Shown here piece by piece: positions 17,186 through 26,332 of a DNA stretch of 64,000 bases (position 1 is the stretch's first letter; every line of letters begins with the position of its first letter). The stretch comes from Belnapia arida (GTDB taxonomy: Bacteria; Pseudomonadota; Alphaproteobacteria; Acetobacterales; Acetobacteraceae). The notes under the pieces were generated by a model. That model did no database searches. It was given only the letters and a program-made list of their open reading frames with translations, and had not been told where the DNA came from. The DNA lies in assembly GCF_016773205.1 (NCBI RefSeq), contig NZ_JAETWB010000010.1, positions 62,001 to 126,000 on the forward strand, in the 5' to 3' direction. The translations under genes and the position numbers were made by a program.

Positions 17186-18000
17186 CGGGTTTCCAGCCGG
17201 TAGATGTCGGCGCGGCGGTTGGCGAGGGCCGGGAGTTCGGCCCGCAGCGCCTCCTGCCGCGCCAGGTCGAGCGTCGCGGCCACGACGCCGACCCCCTTGG
17301 GCTGGCAGGCCAGCACCTGCCCCCAGGGATCGATGATCATGCTGTGGCCGAAGCAGGCGCGGCCGGCGATCGATTCACCGACCTGCGCGGCGGCGATGAC
17401 GAAGCACTGGTTCTCCACTGCACGGGCGCGCAGCAGCAGCTCCCAATGTGCCAGGCCGGTGTGCCGGGTGAAGGCAGCCGGCACCAGCAGCAGCCGGGCG
17501 CCCGCCAGCATGTGCAGCCGGTAGAGCTCCGGGAAGCGGATGTCGTAGCAGACCGAGAGCCCGGCCCGGAGGCCTTCGATCTCCGCCGTCACCACTTGGT
17601 CGCCGCCGCCGACGGTGGCCGATTCCCGATAGCTGGGCTGCCCGGCGAGGCCGATATCGAAGAGGTGCAGCTTGTCGTAGCGGGCGGCGATCCGCCCCTC
17701 GCGGTCGAAGAGCAGGCTGGCATTGGAGCAGCGCCCATCTGCGGCACGGGCATGGAGCGAGCCCGCCAGCACCCAGAGGCCTAGCTTCCGCGCCCGTGCC
17801 CCGATCGCCTCAGACAACGGTCCGGGAATGGGCTCGGCGGCGGCGAGCGCCCCCTCATCCGTGCCGAGATAGTCGAAATACTCCGGCAGCACGGCGAGGT
17901 CAGCACCTCCGGCCGCAGCCTCGTCCAGCAGGCCGAGCGCGGTGGCGAGGTTGGCCACCGTGTCGCCGCGCGAGTTCATTTGGCATGCCGCGACACGCAT
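17182..18000 (-). CDS. Carbon-nitrogen hydrolase (nitrilase superfamily amidase)
   Basis: A 272-residue enzyme with the full Glu-Lys-Cys triad of the nitrilase superfamily: E40 in AVLPEYF, K110 in RYDKLHLFDI and C151 in SVCYDIRFPE. The surroundings match the Nit1/Nit2 branch, which contains omega-amidases and deaminated-glutathione amidases, so it probably hydrolyses an amide of a small acid. The frame opens at 18060, but the ATG at 18000 begins the conserved MRVAACQMNS strand. It is divergent from the aminotransferase/GS operon, sharing a 270-base regulatory region, and may act on a gamma-glutamyl or keto-amide intermediate of that pathway. Confidence 0.85.
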   Translation of the reverse strand: MRVAACQMNSRGDTVANLATALGLLDEAAAGGADLAVLPEYFDYLGTDEGALAAAEPIPGPLSEAIGARARKLGLWVLAGSLHARAADGRCSNASLLFDREGRIAARYDKLHLFDIGLAGQPSYRESATVGGGDQVVTAEIEGLRAGLSVCYDIRFPELYRLHMLAGARLLLVPAAFTRHTGLAHWELLLRARAVENQCFVIAAAQVGESIAGRACFGHSMIIDPWGQVLACQPKGVGVVAATLDLARQEALRAELPALANRRADIYRLETR

Positions 18001-18271
18001 TGAGTATTCCTTCCCAACGGCCGCCATGACGACCGATCCCGCCAATAGTTCCGCATACACAAGGCACCAACCCCGTCAGGTACGTTAATGTACGAGGCAT
18101 CCAACCCAGCGGTTTTTATTAAGGACATTGCTGCAGCGCGAAGAACCCCTCCATTGACGCGGCGTTGCCCCCGCCACTGCCACTTTGCTTCTACTCTTAG
18201 GCCAGCAAGGCAGCAACGCCAGCGCATGGGCCAACCCGGGGCACGGCCCGGGGCGCCCCAAGGAAGCACCA

Positions 18272-19432
18272 ATGATTTCGAGACATCCCCGCCTGCTCAC
18301 GCCCGGGCCGTTGGCCCTCGCCCCGGAGGTGAAAGCCTCGATGCAGAATGACCTCGGCTCTCGCGACATCTCCTTCCGGCAAGTGACCCGCGATACCCGC
18401 CAATGGATCCAGGAATTGGCGCATGCAGGCCCCGACTACTCCACCATCCCGATGCAGGGCAGCGGCACCTTCGTCATCGAGGCAGCGCTGACCACCTTCC
18501 TCAAGGACAGCGACAAGGTCCTGGTCTGCGCCAACGGCGTCTATGGCGAGACCGCCGCGAAAATCCTGCGCCGCCACCGGCTCGGCCATGTGGTGCTCAC
18601 CCGCCCCATCACCGAGCCGGTTTCGGTGGAAGAGGTTGCGGCACGGCTGGCCGCCGACCCGCAGATCACCCACCTCTACTTCGTCCATTGCGAGACCACC
18701 TCCGGCATCCTGAACCCCCTGCCGGACCTCCTGGCGCTGGCGCGCAGCCGCGGCGTCACCAGCATCGTCGATTCCATGAGCGCCTTCGGGGCGATCGAGA
18801 TCGATGCCGCCCGGCACCCTTTCGACATCCTCATCTCGTCGGGCAACAAGTGTGTGGAAGCACCGCCGGGCATCGCCTTCGCCATCGTCCGCCGCGCCAT
18901 GCTGACGCCGGAACTGACGGTGGCCCGAACCTATACCCTCGACCTCTACGACCAGTGGCGCGGCTTCGAGGAGAATGGCGAGTGGCGCTCCACGCCGCCG
19001 ACCCATGTGGCCCAGGCCTTGCGCGCCGGACTGATGGCGCTGCGGCAGGAGACGGTGGCGGGCCGCCATGCACGCTACGCCGCCATCCGCGACCGGCTGA
19101 TCGCGGGGCTGCGGCCGCTCGGCTTCTCGCCCATCCTGCGGCCGGAGGTGCAGACGCCGATCTGCGTCGCCTTCCGCAACGACACGGTGGTGCCGGATGC
19201 GCTCGCTTTCGCCGACTACTACCAGCATCTGCGCAACGCCCGGCTGCTGATCTATGCTCGCTTCCACGAAGCAAGCCGCAGCTTCCGCATCGGCTGCATC
19301 GGCCAGATCGAACCCGGCTGGGTGGATGAGCTGGTGGAGGCGACGCGCGCCTTCGTCTCTGCCCGGCGCCAGCCTGGCGGCGGCGCGGGCCTTGCCCGGC
19401 GCGCGGCGGCGGGCCCGGAGCAGCGGCCATGA
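18272..19432 (+). CDS. Class V aminotransferase, PhnW-like (2-aminoethylphosphonate:pyruvate transaminase-like)
   Basis: A 386-residue PLP enzyme. The N-terminus LLTPGPLALAPEVKASMQ, the phosphate-binding MQGSGTFVIEAAL, HCETTSGILNPL and SIVDSMSAFGAIEID all follow the PhnW pattern, and the PLP lysine is K193 in SSGNKCVEAPPG, close to SSANKCIQGVPG of PhnW. DQWRGFEENGEWRSTPPTH is also PhnW-like. PhnW converts 2-aminoethylphosphonate to phosphonoacetaldehyde, but no phosphonatase (PhnX) or PhnY/PhnA partner is visible in this window, so the amine may differ. The start is set by AAGGA before the ATG; the C-terminal 25 residues are a low-complexity tail. Overlaps the GS-like gene by ATGA. Confidence 0.8.
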   Translation: MISRHPRLLTPGPLALAPEVKASMQNDLGSRDISFRQVTRDTRQWIQELAHAGPDYSTIPMQGSGTFVIEAALTTFLKDSDKVLVCANGVYGETAAKILRRHRLGHVVLTRPITEPVSVEEVAARLAADPQITHLYFVHCETTSGILNPLPDLLALARSRGVTSIVDSMSAFGAIEIDAARHPFDILISSGNKCVEAPPGIAFAIVRRAMLTPELTVARTYTLDLYDQWRGFEENGEWRSTPPTHVAQALRAGLMALRQETVAGRHARYAAIRDRLIAGLRPLGFSPILRPEVQTPICVAFRNDTVVPDALAFADYYQHLRNARLLIYARFHEASRSFRIGCIGQIEPGWVDELVEATRAFVSARRQPGGGAGLARRAAAGPEQRP

Positions 19433-20823
19433 GAGCGACCTCGCGCCCGGTCGCCATGGCACCGTCGGCGGCCAACGACGCCCCGGCCGAGGACGGCTTC
19501 CGCCGCATGCTCGCCGCCGAGGGTACCGACACCCTCCTGGTCTGCATGGTGGACATGCAGGGGCGCCTGGTCGGCAAGCGGCTGACCGCGCGCCAGGCGC
19601 GGGCGGAAGCGGGCGAGGATATGCATGCCTGCGACTACCTGCTCGGCGTCGATGCCGAGATGGTGCCGATCCCCGGCCTCCGCTCCAGCGGGTGGGAGCG
19701 CGGCTTCGGCGATTTCTCCATCCGCCCCGACCCGGCCACCGCTCGGCTGCTGCCCTGGCAGCCGGGCACGCTGCTGGTGCTCGGCGATACGGTGGACCAC
19801 GAAGGCCACCTGGTGCCGCATGCGCCGCGCAGCATGCTGCGCCGGCAATTGGAGCGGCTCGCTGCCACGGGCTTCACCGCCAGCATGGCCTCCGAGCTGG
19901 AATTCACCGTCTTCCAGGGCGATTGGCAACAGCTTCGCGCCGGAGCCTACCGTGGCCTGACGCCGGATGGCTTCTATTCGGAGGACTACCAGGTCTTCCA
20001 GGGCACCGGGCGGGAGCCGCTGATCCGTACCATCCGCAACAACATGGAAGCCGCCGGCATCCCGATCGAATCCTCGAAGGGCGAGGGCGGACCGGGCCAG
20101 GCGGAGATCACCCTGCTGCACGCCCCGGCACTGGAGAGCGCCGACCGGCATGTCATCTACAAGACCGGGGTGAAGGAGATCGCCCAGGCCGCCGGCAAGA
20201 CGGCGAGCTTCATGGCCAAGTGGCACGAGGCGCAACCGGGCAGCAGCGGACATATCCACTTCTCGCTTTGGACCCCGGGTGGCGAGCCGGCAACGGCCGG
20301 GCCGGAGGGCCTCTCGGCCGAGTTCGGGCATTTCCTTGCCGGGCAGATCGCCCTGCTGCGGGAGATGACGCTGTTTCTCGCGCCGGTGGTGAACTCCTAC
20401 AAGCGCTTCCAGCCCGGGTCCTTCGCGCCGACCAAGGCGGTCTGGAGCCGCGACAACCGCACCGCCGCCTTCCGCGTGCTGGGCCATGGGAAGAGCTTGC
20501 GCGCCGAATGCCGCGTGCCGGGCGCCGATGTGAACCCCTATCTGGCTTATGCCGCGCTGATCGCGGCGGGGCTGCACGGGCTGGAGCAGCGCCTGCCGCT
20601 CGACCCGCCGGCCGAGGGCAATGCCTATCTCGCCGAAGGGATGCCGGAGATCCCGACCACGCTGCGCGAGGCGATGGCGGCGCTCGACGGCTCCGCCGTA
20701 CTGCGCGCCGCCTTCGGCGACGCGGTGATCGACCATTATGTCCGCGCCGCCGCCTGGGAACAGTCGGAACAGGACCGTCGTGTCACCGACTGGGAAATCG
20801 CCCGCTATCTCGAGCGGGCCTGA
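19429..20823 (+). CDS. Glutamine synthetase family protein (gamma-glutamyl-amine ligase-like)
   Basis: A 464-residue GS homologue with the metal and ATP motifs: ASELEF (Glu), KGEGGPGQAEI, GSSGHIHFSLW (the GxxGxHxH block), NSYKRFQPGSFAPTKAVWSRDNRTAAFRV and AECRVPGADVNPYLAYAA. The divergent N-terminus (CMVDMQGRLVGKRLT) is typical of non-housekeeping GS homologues such as PuuA and GlnA3, which glutamylate amines instead of ammonia. Coupled by ATGA to the PhnW-like transaminase, it probably activates or detoxifies an amine substrate; a nearby amidase could release glutamate. The substrate is not readable from sequence. Confidence 0.85.
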   Translation: MRATSRPVAMAPSAANDAPAEDGFRRMLAAEGTDTLLVCMVDMQGRLVGKRLTARQARAEAGEDMHACDYLLGVDAEMVPIPGLRSSGWERGFGDFSIRPDPATARLLPWQPGTLLVLGDTVDHEGHLVPHAPRSMLRRQLERLAATGFTASMASELEFTVFQGDWQQLRAGAYRGLTPDGFYSEDYQVFQGTGREPLIRTIRNNMEAAGIPIESSKGEGGPGQAEITLLHAPALESADRHVIYKTGVKEIAQAAGKTASFMAKWHEAQPGSSGHIHFSLWTPGGEPATAGPEGLSAEFGHFLAGQIALLREMTLFLAPVVNSYKRFQPGSFAPTKAVWSRDNRTAAFRVLGHGKSLRAECRVPGADVNPYLAYAALIAAGLHGLEQRLPLDPPAEGNAYLAEGMPEIPTTLREAMAALDGSAVLRAAFGDAVIDHYVRAAAWEQSEQDRRVTDWEIARYLERA

Positions 20824-20833
20824 AGGACCATCG

Positions 20834-21022
20834 ATGGCCAACGATCAGATGGGCACCCCGACGCAGCATGGCCGATCCGGCAGTATCGTCTTTCGTCTGT
20901 CGGGGCATAAGCCGGGCTGGCGGCGTGGGCTCTTCGCCCGCCTCCGCCCCGGGCTCGAGGCGGGGCTCTTACCGCCCGGTGCCAGCGACCGCCCCCTGAA
21001 GACGATGCGGGTGGTGGCGTGA
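20834..21022 (+). CDS. Small hypothetical ORF (62 aa) between GS-like and IMPase-like genes
   Basis: A 62-residue frame beginning ATGGCCAACGATCAGATG, 10 bases after the GS stop, with GGACC as a weak ribosome site. It ends exactly over the GTG start of the next gene (GTGA overlap), which suggests translational coupling. The protein is basic (SGHKPGWRRGLFARLRPGLE) with no membrane segment and no family I recognise. It may be a genuine small protein, or merely a coupling leader that carries ribosomes to the downstream gene. Confidence 0.4.
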   Translation: MANDQMGTPTQHGRSGSIVFRLSGHKPGWRRGLFARLRPGLEAGLLPPGASDRPLKTMRVVA

Positions 21023-21804
21023 CCGAGGCCGCCTGGATCGCCGCTGCCGAAGCCGCGGCGGATGTGGCCGGGGCCGTCATCCGCCCCTTCTTCCGCGCTG
21101 CCCAAGGCCTTGATGCCGCGCTGAAGGAGGATCGCAGCCCGGTCACCATCGCCGACCGCACCGCCGAGCAGGCGATGCGCGCCGTGCTCGGCGAGCGCTG
21201 CCCGAATCACGGCATCCTCGGCGAGGAATTCGGCCTGCAACAGCCGGAGGCGAGGCTGCGCTGGGTGCTGGACCCGATCGACGGCACCCGTGCCTTCATC
21301 ACTGGCCGCCCGGTCTTCGGCACCCTCATCGCGCTGCTGGATGGGGACCGCCCGATCCTCGGCGTTATCGACCAGCCCATCACCGGCGAGCGCTGGATCG
21401 GCGTCGAGGGGCAGCCGACGCGCTTCCGCGGCCCCTTCGGCGGCCGTCCGGGGTGCAGGCCCTGCCCGGAGCTCGGCCGGGCGGAACTGTCCTGCACCAG
21501 TCCGGAGATGGTTGCTGCGGCGCTGGCACCGGGCTGGCAGCGGCTGGCCTCGCAGGTACGCCGCGTATCTTGGGGCGGCGATTGCTATGCCTACGGGCTG
21601 CTGGCGCTTGGGCAGATCGACATCATCGCCGAGGGTGACATGAAGGTCTGGGACTGGGCCGCGCTGGTGCCGGTGATCGAGGGAGCCGGCGGCCGCATCA
21701 CCGACTGGAGCGGCCAGCCCCTGCGCCCGGGCGGGCCGGGCCAGGCCCTGGCGGTGGGCGATGCGGTCCTGCTGCCGCAGGCGGTCTCGCTTCTGGCGGC
21801 ATAG
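21019..21804 (+). CDS. Inositol-monophosphatase-family phosphatase (HisN-like)
   Basis: A 261-residue enzyme of the Li+-sensitive phosphatase superfamily. Metal-site motifs are GILGEEFG (Glu), WVLDPIDGTRAFITG (the DPIDGT motif) and MKVWDWAALVPVIEGAGG (the second WD.AA motif). The sequence resembles HisN histidinol-phosphate phosphatases more than CysQ. The start is a GTG overlapping the preceding small ORF. Genes for histidine synthesis are not adjacent, so within this operon it may dephosphorylate another small metabolite linked to the transaminase and GS-like enzymes. Confidence 0.8.
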   Translation: MTEAAWIAAAEAAADVAGAVIRPFFRAAQGLDAALKEDRSPVTIADRTAEQAMRAVLGERCPNHGILGEEFGLQQPEARLRWVLDPIDGTRAFITGRPVFGTLIALLDGDRPILGVIDQPITGERWIGVEGQPTRFRGPFGGRPGCRPCPELGRAELSCTSPEMVAAALAPGWQRLASQVRRVSWGGDCYAYGLLALGQIDIIAEGDMKVWDWAALVPVIEGAGGRITDWSGQPLRPGGPGQALAVGDAVLLPQAVSLLAA

Positions 21805-22133
21805 CTGCGCTGGAGACCGCCCGGATGTGGCGGACCGTCCGTCAGGCCAGGCCGGATCGGGCTTGCCGGCGGTTTCCGGGCTGGCCTCGCCCTTCGCTGC
21901 CTGTCCTGGGTTGCTGCGAGCAAGCAGTTCATCGGCAGTCTTGTCGGGATCCGCGGCGGGCCGGCCCCCGTCCGGATGGAAAGGGACCTCGCCAGTGCCC
22001 CAGGGTCCAGGCGCGTCGCGCGGTAAGGCGGCATGGGCATTGCAGGGACCTGCTGCATTCGGCCCCTGGCCGGCCGGTGGCTGCCCGTGCCCGCCCGGCT
22101 TCGTCTCGTCGCCGGGCTTTCGATGATCTTCGG
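21805..22133. other. Intergenic region between convergent genes
   Basis: About 330 bases between the IMPase-like gene and the leftward-reading hflX. I see no gene and no clear terminator hairpin with a T-tract. Confidence 0.35.
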
Positions 22134-23536
22134 TTATCGGCAGGCGTCCTGCTCGGGCATGGGTGGGTGGCCGTGTCCGTGCTGCGCAACCCTACCGTTC
22201 AGGCGAATCCGGCCGGGGCGCTCCGGCCTCCGGCAGATGCTGTCGCTCGAACGCGCGCGTTCCTCGGGTAAGAGCCTCACCGTGACATGGATGGAGTCGT
22301 CGCTGTCCTGCTGCCCGATCACCTCGCCATGGCCATACAGCCAGGCGAGCTGGCCGCCGTCATTCGTCGGGATGTCGTAACCGGCGGTCACCGTTGCCTC
22401 CGACAGCCGCGCGTCGATCGCCGCGCGCAGTGTCGGCAGCCCCTCCTCGGTGGTGGCGGAGATGACGATCTCGCCAGCCCGTGCCGTGACCTGCGCGACG
22501 CCGCCCAGCAGATCCGCCTTGTTCAGCACCTCGAGGCTGCGATGGCGCCAATCGGCGTCCAGCGTGCCGTCCTCCACCATGCCGTCCAGCACCGCAACCA
22601 CATCTGCACGCTGCGCCTGGCTGTCCGGATGGGCGACGTCTCGGACATGCAGGATCAGGTCAGCCTCCGCAACCTCCTCGAGCGTGGCGCGGAAGGCGGC
22701 GATCAGCTCGGTCGGCAACGCGCTGATGAAGCCTACGGTATCCGAGAGGATCGCCCGCCGCCCCGAGGGCAGGCCGAGGCTCCGCATCGTCGGGTCGAGC
22801 GTCGCAAAGAGCTGGTTTTCGGCGAAGGTGCCGGCACCGGTCAGCGCGTTGAAGAGCGTGGACTTGCCGGCATTGGTATAGCCGACGAGCGCAACCACCG
22901 GCGCCGGCGGTCTCTGGCGTGCGGCGCGGTGCAGGCCGCGGGTACGGCGAACCTTTTCGATCTCCTGCCGCAGCCGGGCGATGCGGTCGCCGATCAAGCG
23001 GCGGTCCGCCTCGATCTGCGTCTCGCCAGGGCCGCCGAGGAAGCCGAAGCCGCCGCGTTGCCGCCCCAGATGGGACCAGGACCGCACCAGCCGGCTGCGC
23101 TGGTATTGCAGATGCGCAAGCTCCACCTGCAGCCGCCCCTCGCGCGTGCGAGCCCTCTCACCGAAGATGTCGAGGATGAGACCGGTTCGGTCGATGACCT
23201 TGCAGTGCCATTCACGCTCCAAGTTGCGTTGCTGCACGGGTGTCAGCGTCGCATCAACGACGACAAGCCCAACCTGCACCGCCGCCATGGCCGCGCCGAG
23301 CGTGGCGACCTGGCCGGAGCCGAGCAGCGTAGCCGGCTGGGGCGCCCGCAGGTTCACCGTTGCGGTGTGGACAATATCGAGGCCGATCGAGCGAGCCAGT
23401 TCGACCGCTTCGGCGAGGCGAGGCGAGGCTCGGCATCGCGCATTTGGCCCTCGGCGTGCCACGGCAGGATGACCGCAGTGCGCGTCGGTGCTTCGGCGGT
23501 GGCATGCCCGTTGGGAGGGATATCGGAATCGGTCAT
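22134..23536 (-). pseudogene. hflX: GTPase HflX, frameshifted near its N-terminus
   Basis: HflX is a ribosome-associated GTPase that splits stalled or stress-inactivated 70S ribosomes. The G-domain is complete: GYTNAGKSTLFNAL (P-loop), LDPTMRSLGL (switch I Thr), SDTVGFI (G3) and NKAD (G4), preceded by the HflX domain motif LGSGQVATLG and GRLQVELAHLQYQRSRL. The natural start is the ATG at 23536 (MTDSDIPPNG, then TRTAVILPWHAEGQMRDAEPRLA), but that frame does not join the rest. Between them (GGCGA)3 occurs at 23412-23426; with two copies the frame would run EPRLAEAVELARS. The third copy therefore shifts the frame by five bases. The gene is decayed, slipped in this clone, or misassembled. No hfq gene lies upstream, unlike the usual hfq-hflX order. 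Confidence 0.85.
23412..23429 (+). repeat. Three-copy 5-bp tandem repeat causing the hflX frameshift
   Basis: GGCGA is repeated three times at 23412-23426 with a partial fourth copy (GGC). It sits at the exact point where the HflX reading frame breaks; removing one unit restores a continuous HflX sequence. Short tandem repeats of non-triplet length are classic slippage sites. Confidence 0.85.
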
Positions 23537-24056
23537 GGTCTGGTCCGAAGTGCGGGTGTGATCGCCGCAATGCGCCAGGTTGGAATTGTGTCCTCGCATC
23601 GATGTGGAACGGATGCGGCAGTCGGCCTGTCGAGCAGTGGGATGGTTTCCTTTGTCGGGGGAAACGGCCGGTGCGTCCGCGCTTAGCTTTGGTGATCCTG
23701 ATTGGGAGAGGCGCATCTGATCCGCTACGGCGAAGGCCGCATCACGGTCACCGACCGGCCCGGCCTGGAGACAGCGATGGTCCGCCGCTGCTCTCGCATC
23801 GGCGCCGCCAACGACAGGAGCCCGAACCCTCGGCCCAAACGCCAGCGGCGCACCGCCTAGCTGGCAACTCTGCAGGCCTTAGCGCCCGCAGCTGCTCGGA
23901 CCGGTTACAGCTGCGCACGCAAGCCGGCCAAGAACGAGCAATGACTGACAGGCCCGATCCGAAGGAACAAGCCGTCTTGACCTTGTCTGTGGCAACCACC
24001 TGAGACGTGGCGCGCTGTCAAGCCGCACCCATGGTGACCATTTGAGGATAAACGGA
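23537..24056. other. Intergenic region, no gene recognised
   Basis: About 520 bases between hflX and the rightward histidine-kinase operon. A frame from about 23717 to 23860 (LIRYGEGRITVTDRPGLE) has no start codon, and a 20-codon frame at 23941-24003 has no support. GAGG lies before the kinase ATG; the promoter must be in this stretch, but I cannot place it. Confidence 0.35.
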
Positions 24057-24851
24057 ATGACGGGTGCCGGCAGCAGCCGGGATGGGCCTTGCGGTAGCAC
24101 CGATAAGGATCGCCTCATCGCGGAGCTGCGTGAGGCGGTACGGGTGCGCGATGAATTCGTGGCGATCGCCGCTCACGAACTGCGCAATCCGATGACCCCC
24201 ATCCTGATGCAGGTCAGCAGCTTGCTCGCGGCAGCGAGGGCTCCCGACCGATGCCGTCCCGAGTTGCTTGTGCCCAGGATGGAAATCCTGCAAATCGCGG
24301 TGCGCGAGTTCGTGCGACGCTCGACGGCGCTTTTGGACGTCTCGCGCATCGCCGCAGGGAATGTGCGGATCGAGCCCGTTGAAGTCGACCTCACCGGCGT
24401 GGTTTCCGGCGTCGTGGACCGGGCGGTCATTGCGGCGAGGATGGCGCGGAGCACCCTGGAGGCGGATCTGCAGCCGGGCGTCTTGGCCAACCTAGACCGG
24501 CTCGCCATGGAGCAGGTGGCTGAAAACCTGCTCTCGAATGCCATCAAGTTCGGCGCGGGCAAGCCGGTCAACGTCGTCCTACGCTCGGATGGCCATGTGG
24601 CCCGGCTCGCCGTCCAGGACCGCGGGATCGGCATCTCCGAGGAAGACCGGGCCCGCATCTTCGCACGCTTCGAGCGCGCGGTGGCTCGGCGCGACCATGG
24701 CGGCTTCGGCATCGGCTTGTGGCTGGCGAACCAACTCGTCACGGCCATGGACGGCACCATCGCCGTCGAGAGCGTCCCTGGCGAAGGCACCATCTTCACG
24801 GTCACGATGCCCCTGGGCGTCGCGGCGCAACATGGGGCGCGCAGCGCATGA
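24057..24851 (+). CDS. Sensor histidine kinase of the KaiC-like module
   Basis: A 264-residue cytoplasmic kinase with no membrane or PAS domain. The phospho-acceptor is H40 in AIAAHELRNPMTP (HisKA). The ATPase boxes follow: N-box LLSNAIKFG, G1 DRGIGISEEDRARIF and G2 GFGIGLWLANQLV. A GAGG nine bases before the ATG at 24057 supports the start. Its stop overlaps the ATG of the KaiC-like ATPase gene, which in turn overlaps a response regulator, so the three are made together. With no sensory domain of its own, it may take its input from the KaiC-like partner, as SasA does in cyanobacteria; that parallel is inference, because SasA's KaiB-like sensor domain is absent. Confidence 0.85.
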   Translation: MTGAGSSRDGPCGSTDKDRLIAELREAVRVRDEFVAIAAHELRNPMTPILMQVSSLLAAARAPDRCRPELLVPRMEILQIAVREFVRRSTALLDVSRIAAGNVRIEPVEVDLTGVVSGVVDRAVIAARMARSTLEADLQPGVLANLDRLAMEQVAENLLSNAIKFGAGKPVNVVLRSDGHVARLAVQDRGIGISEEDRARIFARFERAVARRDHGGFGIGLWLANQLVTAMDGTIAVESVPGEGTIFTVTMPLGVAAQHGARSA

Positions 24852-26332
24852 CCGAAGTGCAGGTGATCGAGCGGGTGCCGACCGGGGTGCCCGGGCTGGA
24901 CACTATCCTCAACGAAGGCTTCCCCCGTGGCGGCATCCACATCCTCCAGGGGGTACCGGGGGCGGGCAAGACGACGCTCGCCAACCAGATCTGCTACCAT
25001 CACGCGGCTGCGGGCGGCCGGGCGCTCTACGTCACGCTGCTGTCCGAGACGCATTCCCGCATGCTGCTGCACCTCAGCACAATGCGTTTCTTCGATGCAG
25101 CCCGCCTCCCGGACCAGGTCGCCTATATCAGCGGCTTCGGCGTGCTCCAGGACGAGGGCCTGCCAGGGCTGGTGACACTGTTGCGGCGGGAGATCGCGAT
25201 GCGCAAGGCGGGTGTCCTGGTGCTGGACGGGCTGGTGGCGGCGGAGGACCAGGCGGCCTCGGACACCAAGTTCAAGACCTTCATCCAGGAACTGCAGACG
25301 CAGGCGGGGCTGCACGGCTGCACGGTGTTCCTGCTTACCACCGCCAAGGGCCAGGCCGTTCCGCCCGAGTACACCATGGTGGACGGCGTCGTCGAACTGG
25401 CGGATGACCGCTTCGGCTCACGCACCGAACGCGGGCTCGTCGTCCGCAAGCTTCGTGGCAGCAACTACCTGTCCGGACGCCACCCCTTCCGCATCACCGA
25501 GGGCGGCTTGGTGGTCTACCCGCGCGTCGAGGCGGCGTTCCGTGTCCCGAAGCGGCCCGACCAGGCGTGGTCGGGCAAGCTGGCCACCGGTGTCGCGGGG
25601 CTGGACACGGTGCTTGGTGGGGGCTTCACGGAAGGCACGGTCACGGGTGTGCTGGGCCCCTCGGGCATCGGCAAGACGGTGCTCGGCCTGCACTACCTGT
25701 GCGAATCCAGCGCGGCCGAGCCGGGCCTGCTCTTCGGCTTCTACGAGACGGAGTCCCGGCTGCGCCAGCAGGCCGCCAGCCTGGACCTCGACCTCGGGGG
25801 TGCCATCGACCGGGGCGAGATCGAGGTGCTCTGGCAGCCGCAGGGCGAGAACGTTCAGGACGCGCTGGCGCACCGCCTGCTGGACGCGCTGGAACGGCGA
25901 GGCGTGCGCCGGCTGTTCCTCGACGGGCTCGGCGGCTTCATCGAGGCTTCGGTCGAGCCCGGGCGCATGGCCCGCTTCTTCGCCGTGCTGGTAAATGAGA
26001 TGCGGTCGCGCGGCGTGACCACGCTGTACACCATGGAGACGCGCGATGTCGTCGGGCCCGGCATCGTGGTGCCCGTCAGCGGCGTCTCCTCCATCGTCGA
26101 GAACCTGATCGTACTGCGCTACGTGGAACAGCAAGCTCGGTCGCGGCGATTGCTGTCGGTGGTCAAGATCCGGGGCAGCTCCTTCGATCCGGCGTTGCGG
26201 GAGTTCGTTATCGAGAGCGGCCACGGGTTCTCGCTCGCGGGCGGGTTCGAGGGCGCAGGGGAGTTGCTGAGCGGGTTCGCGCGGGACCGTTTCGCCGAAG
26301 GCCGGCACCTCGCGTCGCCGGAGGGACAATGA
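24848..26332 (+). CDS. KaiC-like double-RecA-domain ATPase
   Basis: A 494-residue protein made of two RecA/KaiC domains. Each opens with the KaiC-type sequence: RVPTGVPGLDTILNEGFPRGG then P-loop GVPGAGKTT (about 35-43), and KLATGVAGLDTVLGGGFTEGT then P-loop GPSGIGKTV (about 268-276). Walker B-like strands AGVLVLDGL and RRLFLDGLGG follow. KaiC proteins form double-ring hexamers that hydrolyse ATP and can autophosphorylate; non-cyanobacterial versions act in stress or light-linked signalling. No KaiA or KaiB gene is nearby; instead it is coupled by ATGA at both ends to a histidine kinase and a response regulator. Whether the CII-type phosphorylation residues are present cannot be judged with confidence. 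Confidence 0.88.
   Translation: MTEVQVIERVPTGVPGLDTILNEGFPRGGIHILQGVPGAGKTTLANQICYHHAAAGGRALYVTLLSETHSRMLLHLSTMRFFDAARLPDQVAYISGFGVLQDEGLPGLVTLLRREIAMRKAGVLVLDGLVAAEDQAASDTKFKTFIQELQTQAGLHGCTVFLLTTAKGQAVPPEYTMVDGVVELADDRFGSRTERGLVVRKLRGSNYLSGRHPFRITEGGLVVYPRVEAAFRVPKRPDQAWSGKLATGVAGLDTVLGGGFTEGTVTGVLGPSGIGKTVLGLHYLCESSAAEPGLLFGFYETESRLRQQAASLDLDLGGAIDRGEIEVLWQPQGENVQDALAHRLLDALERRGVRRLFLDGLGGFIEASVEPGRMARFFAVLVNEMRSRGVTTLYTMETRDVVGPGIVVPVSGVSSIVENLIVLRYVEQQARSRRLLSVVKIRGSSFDPALREFVIESGHGFSLAGGFEGAGELLSGFARDRFAEGRHLASPEGQ

Noticed and set aside
18080-18093. Paired GTAC half-sites around TTAA in the divergent promoter of the C-N hydrolase and PhnW-like genes
   Set aside because: One symmetric mismatch and short arms; too weak to call an operator without a second copy.
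22180-22275. A second frameshift near the C-terminus of hflX
   Set aside because: Another frame would end the protein with a plausible short tail, but both tails have similar codon bias, so I cannot claim a lesion.
23941-24003. A 20-codon ORF before the histidine-kinase operon
   Set aside because: Too short, no ribosome site, no family; not enough to call a leader peptide.
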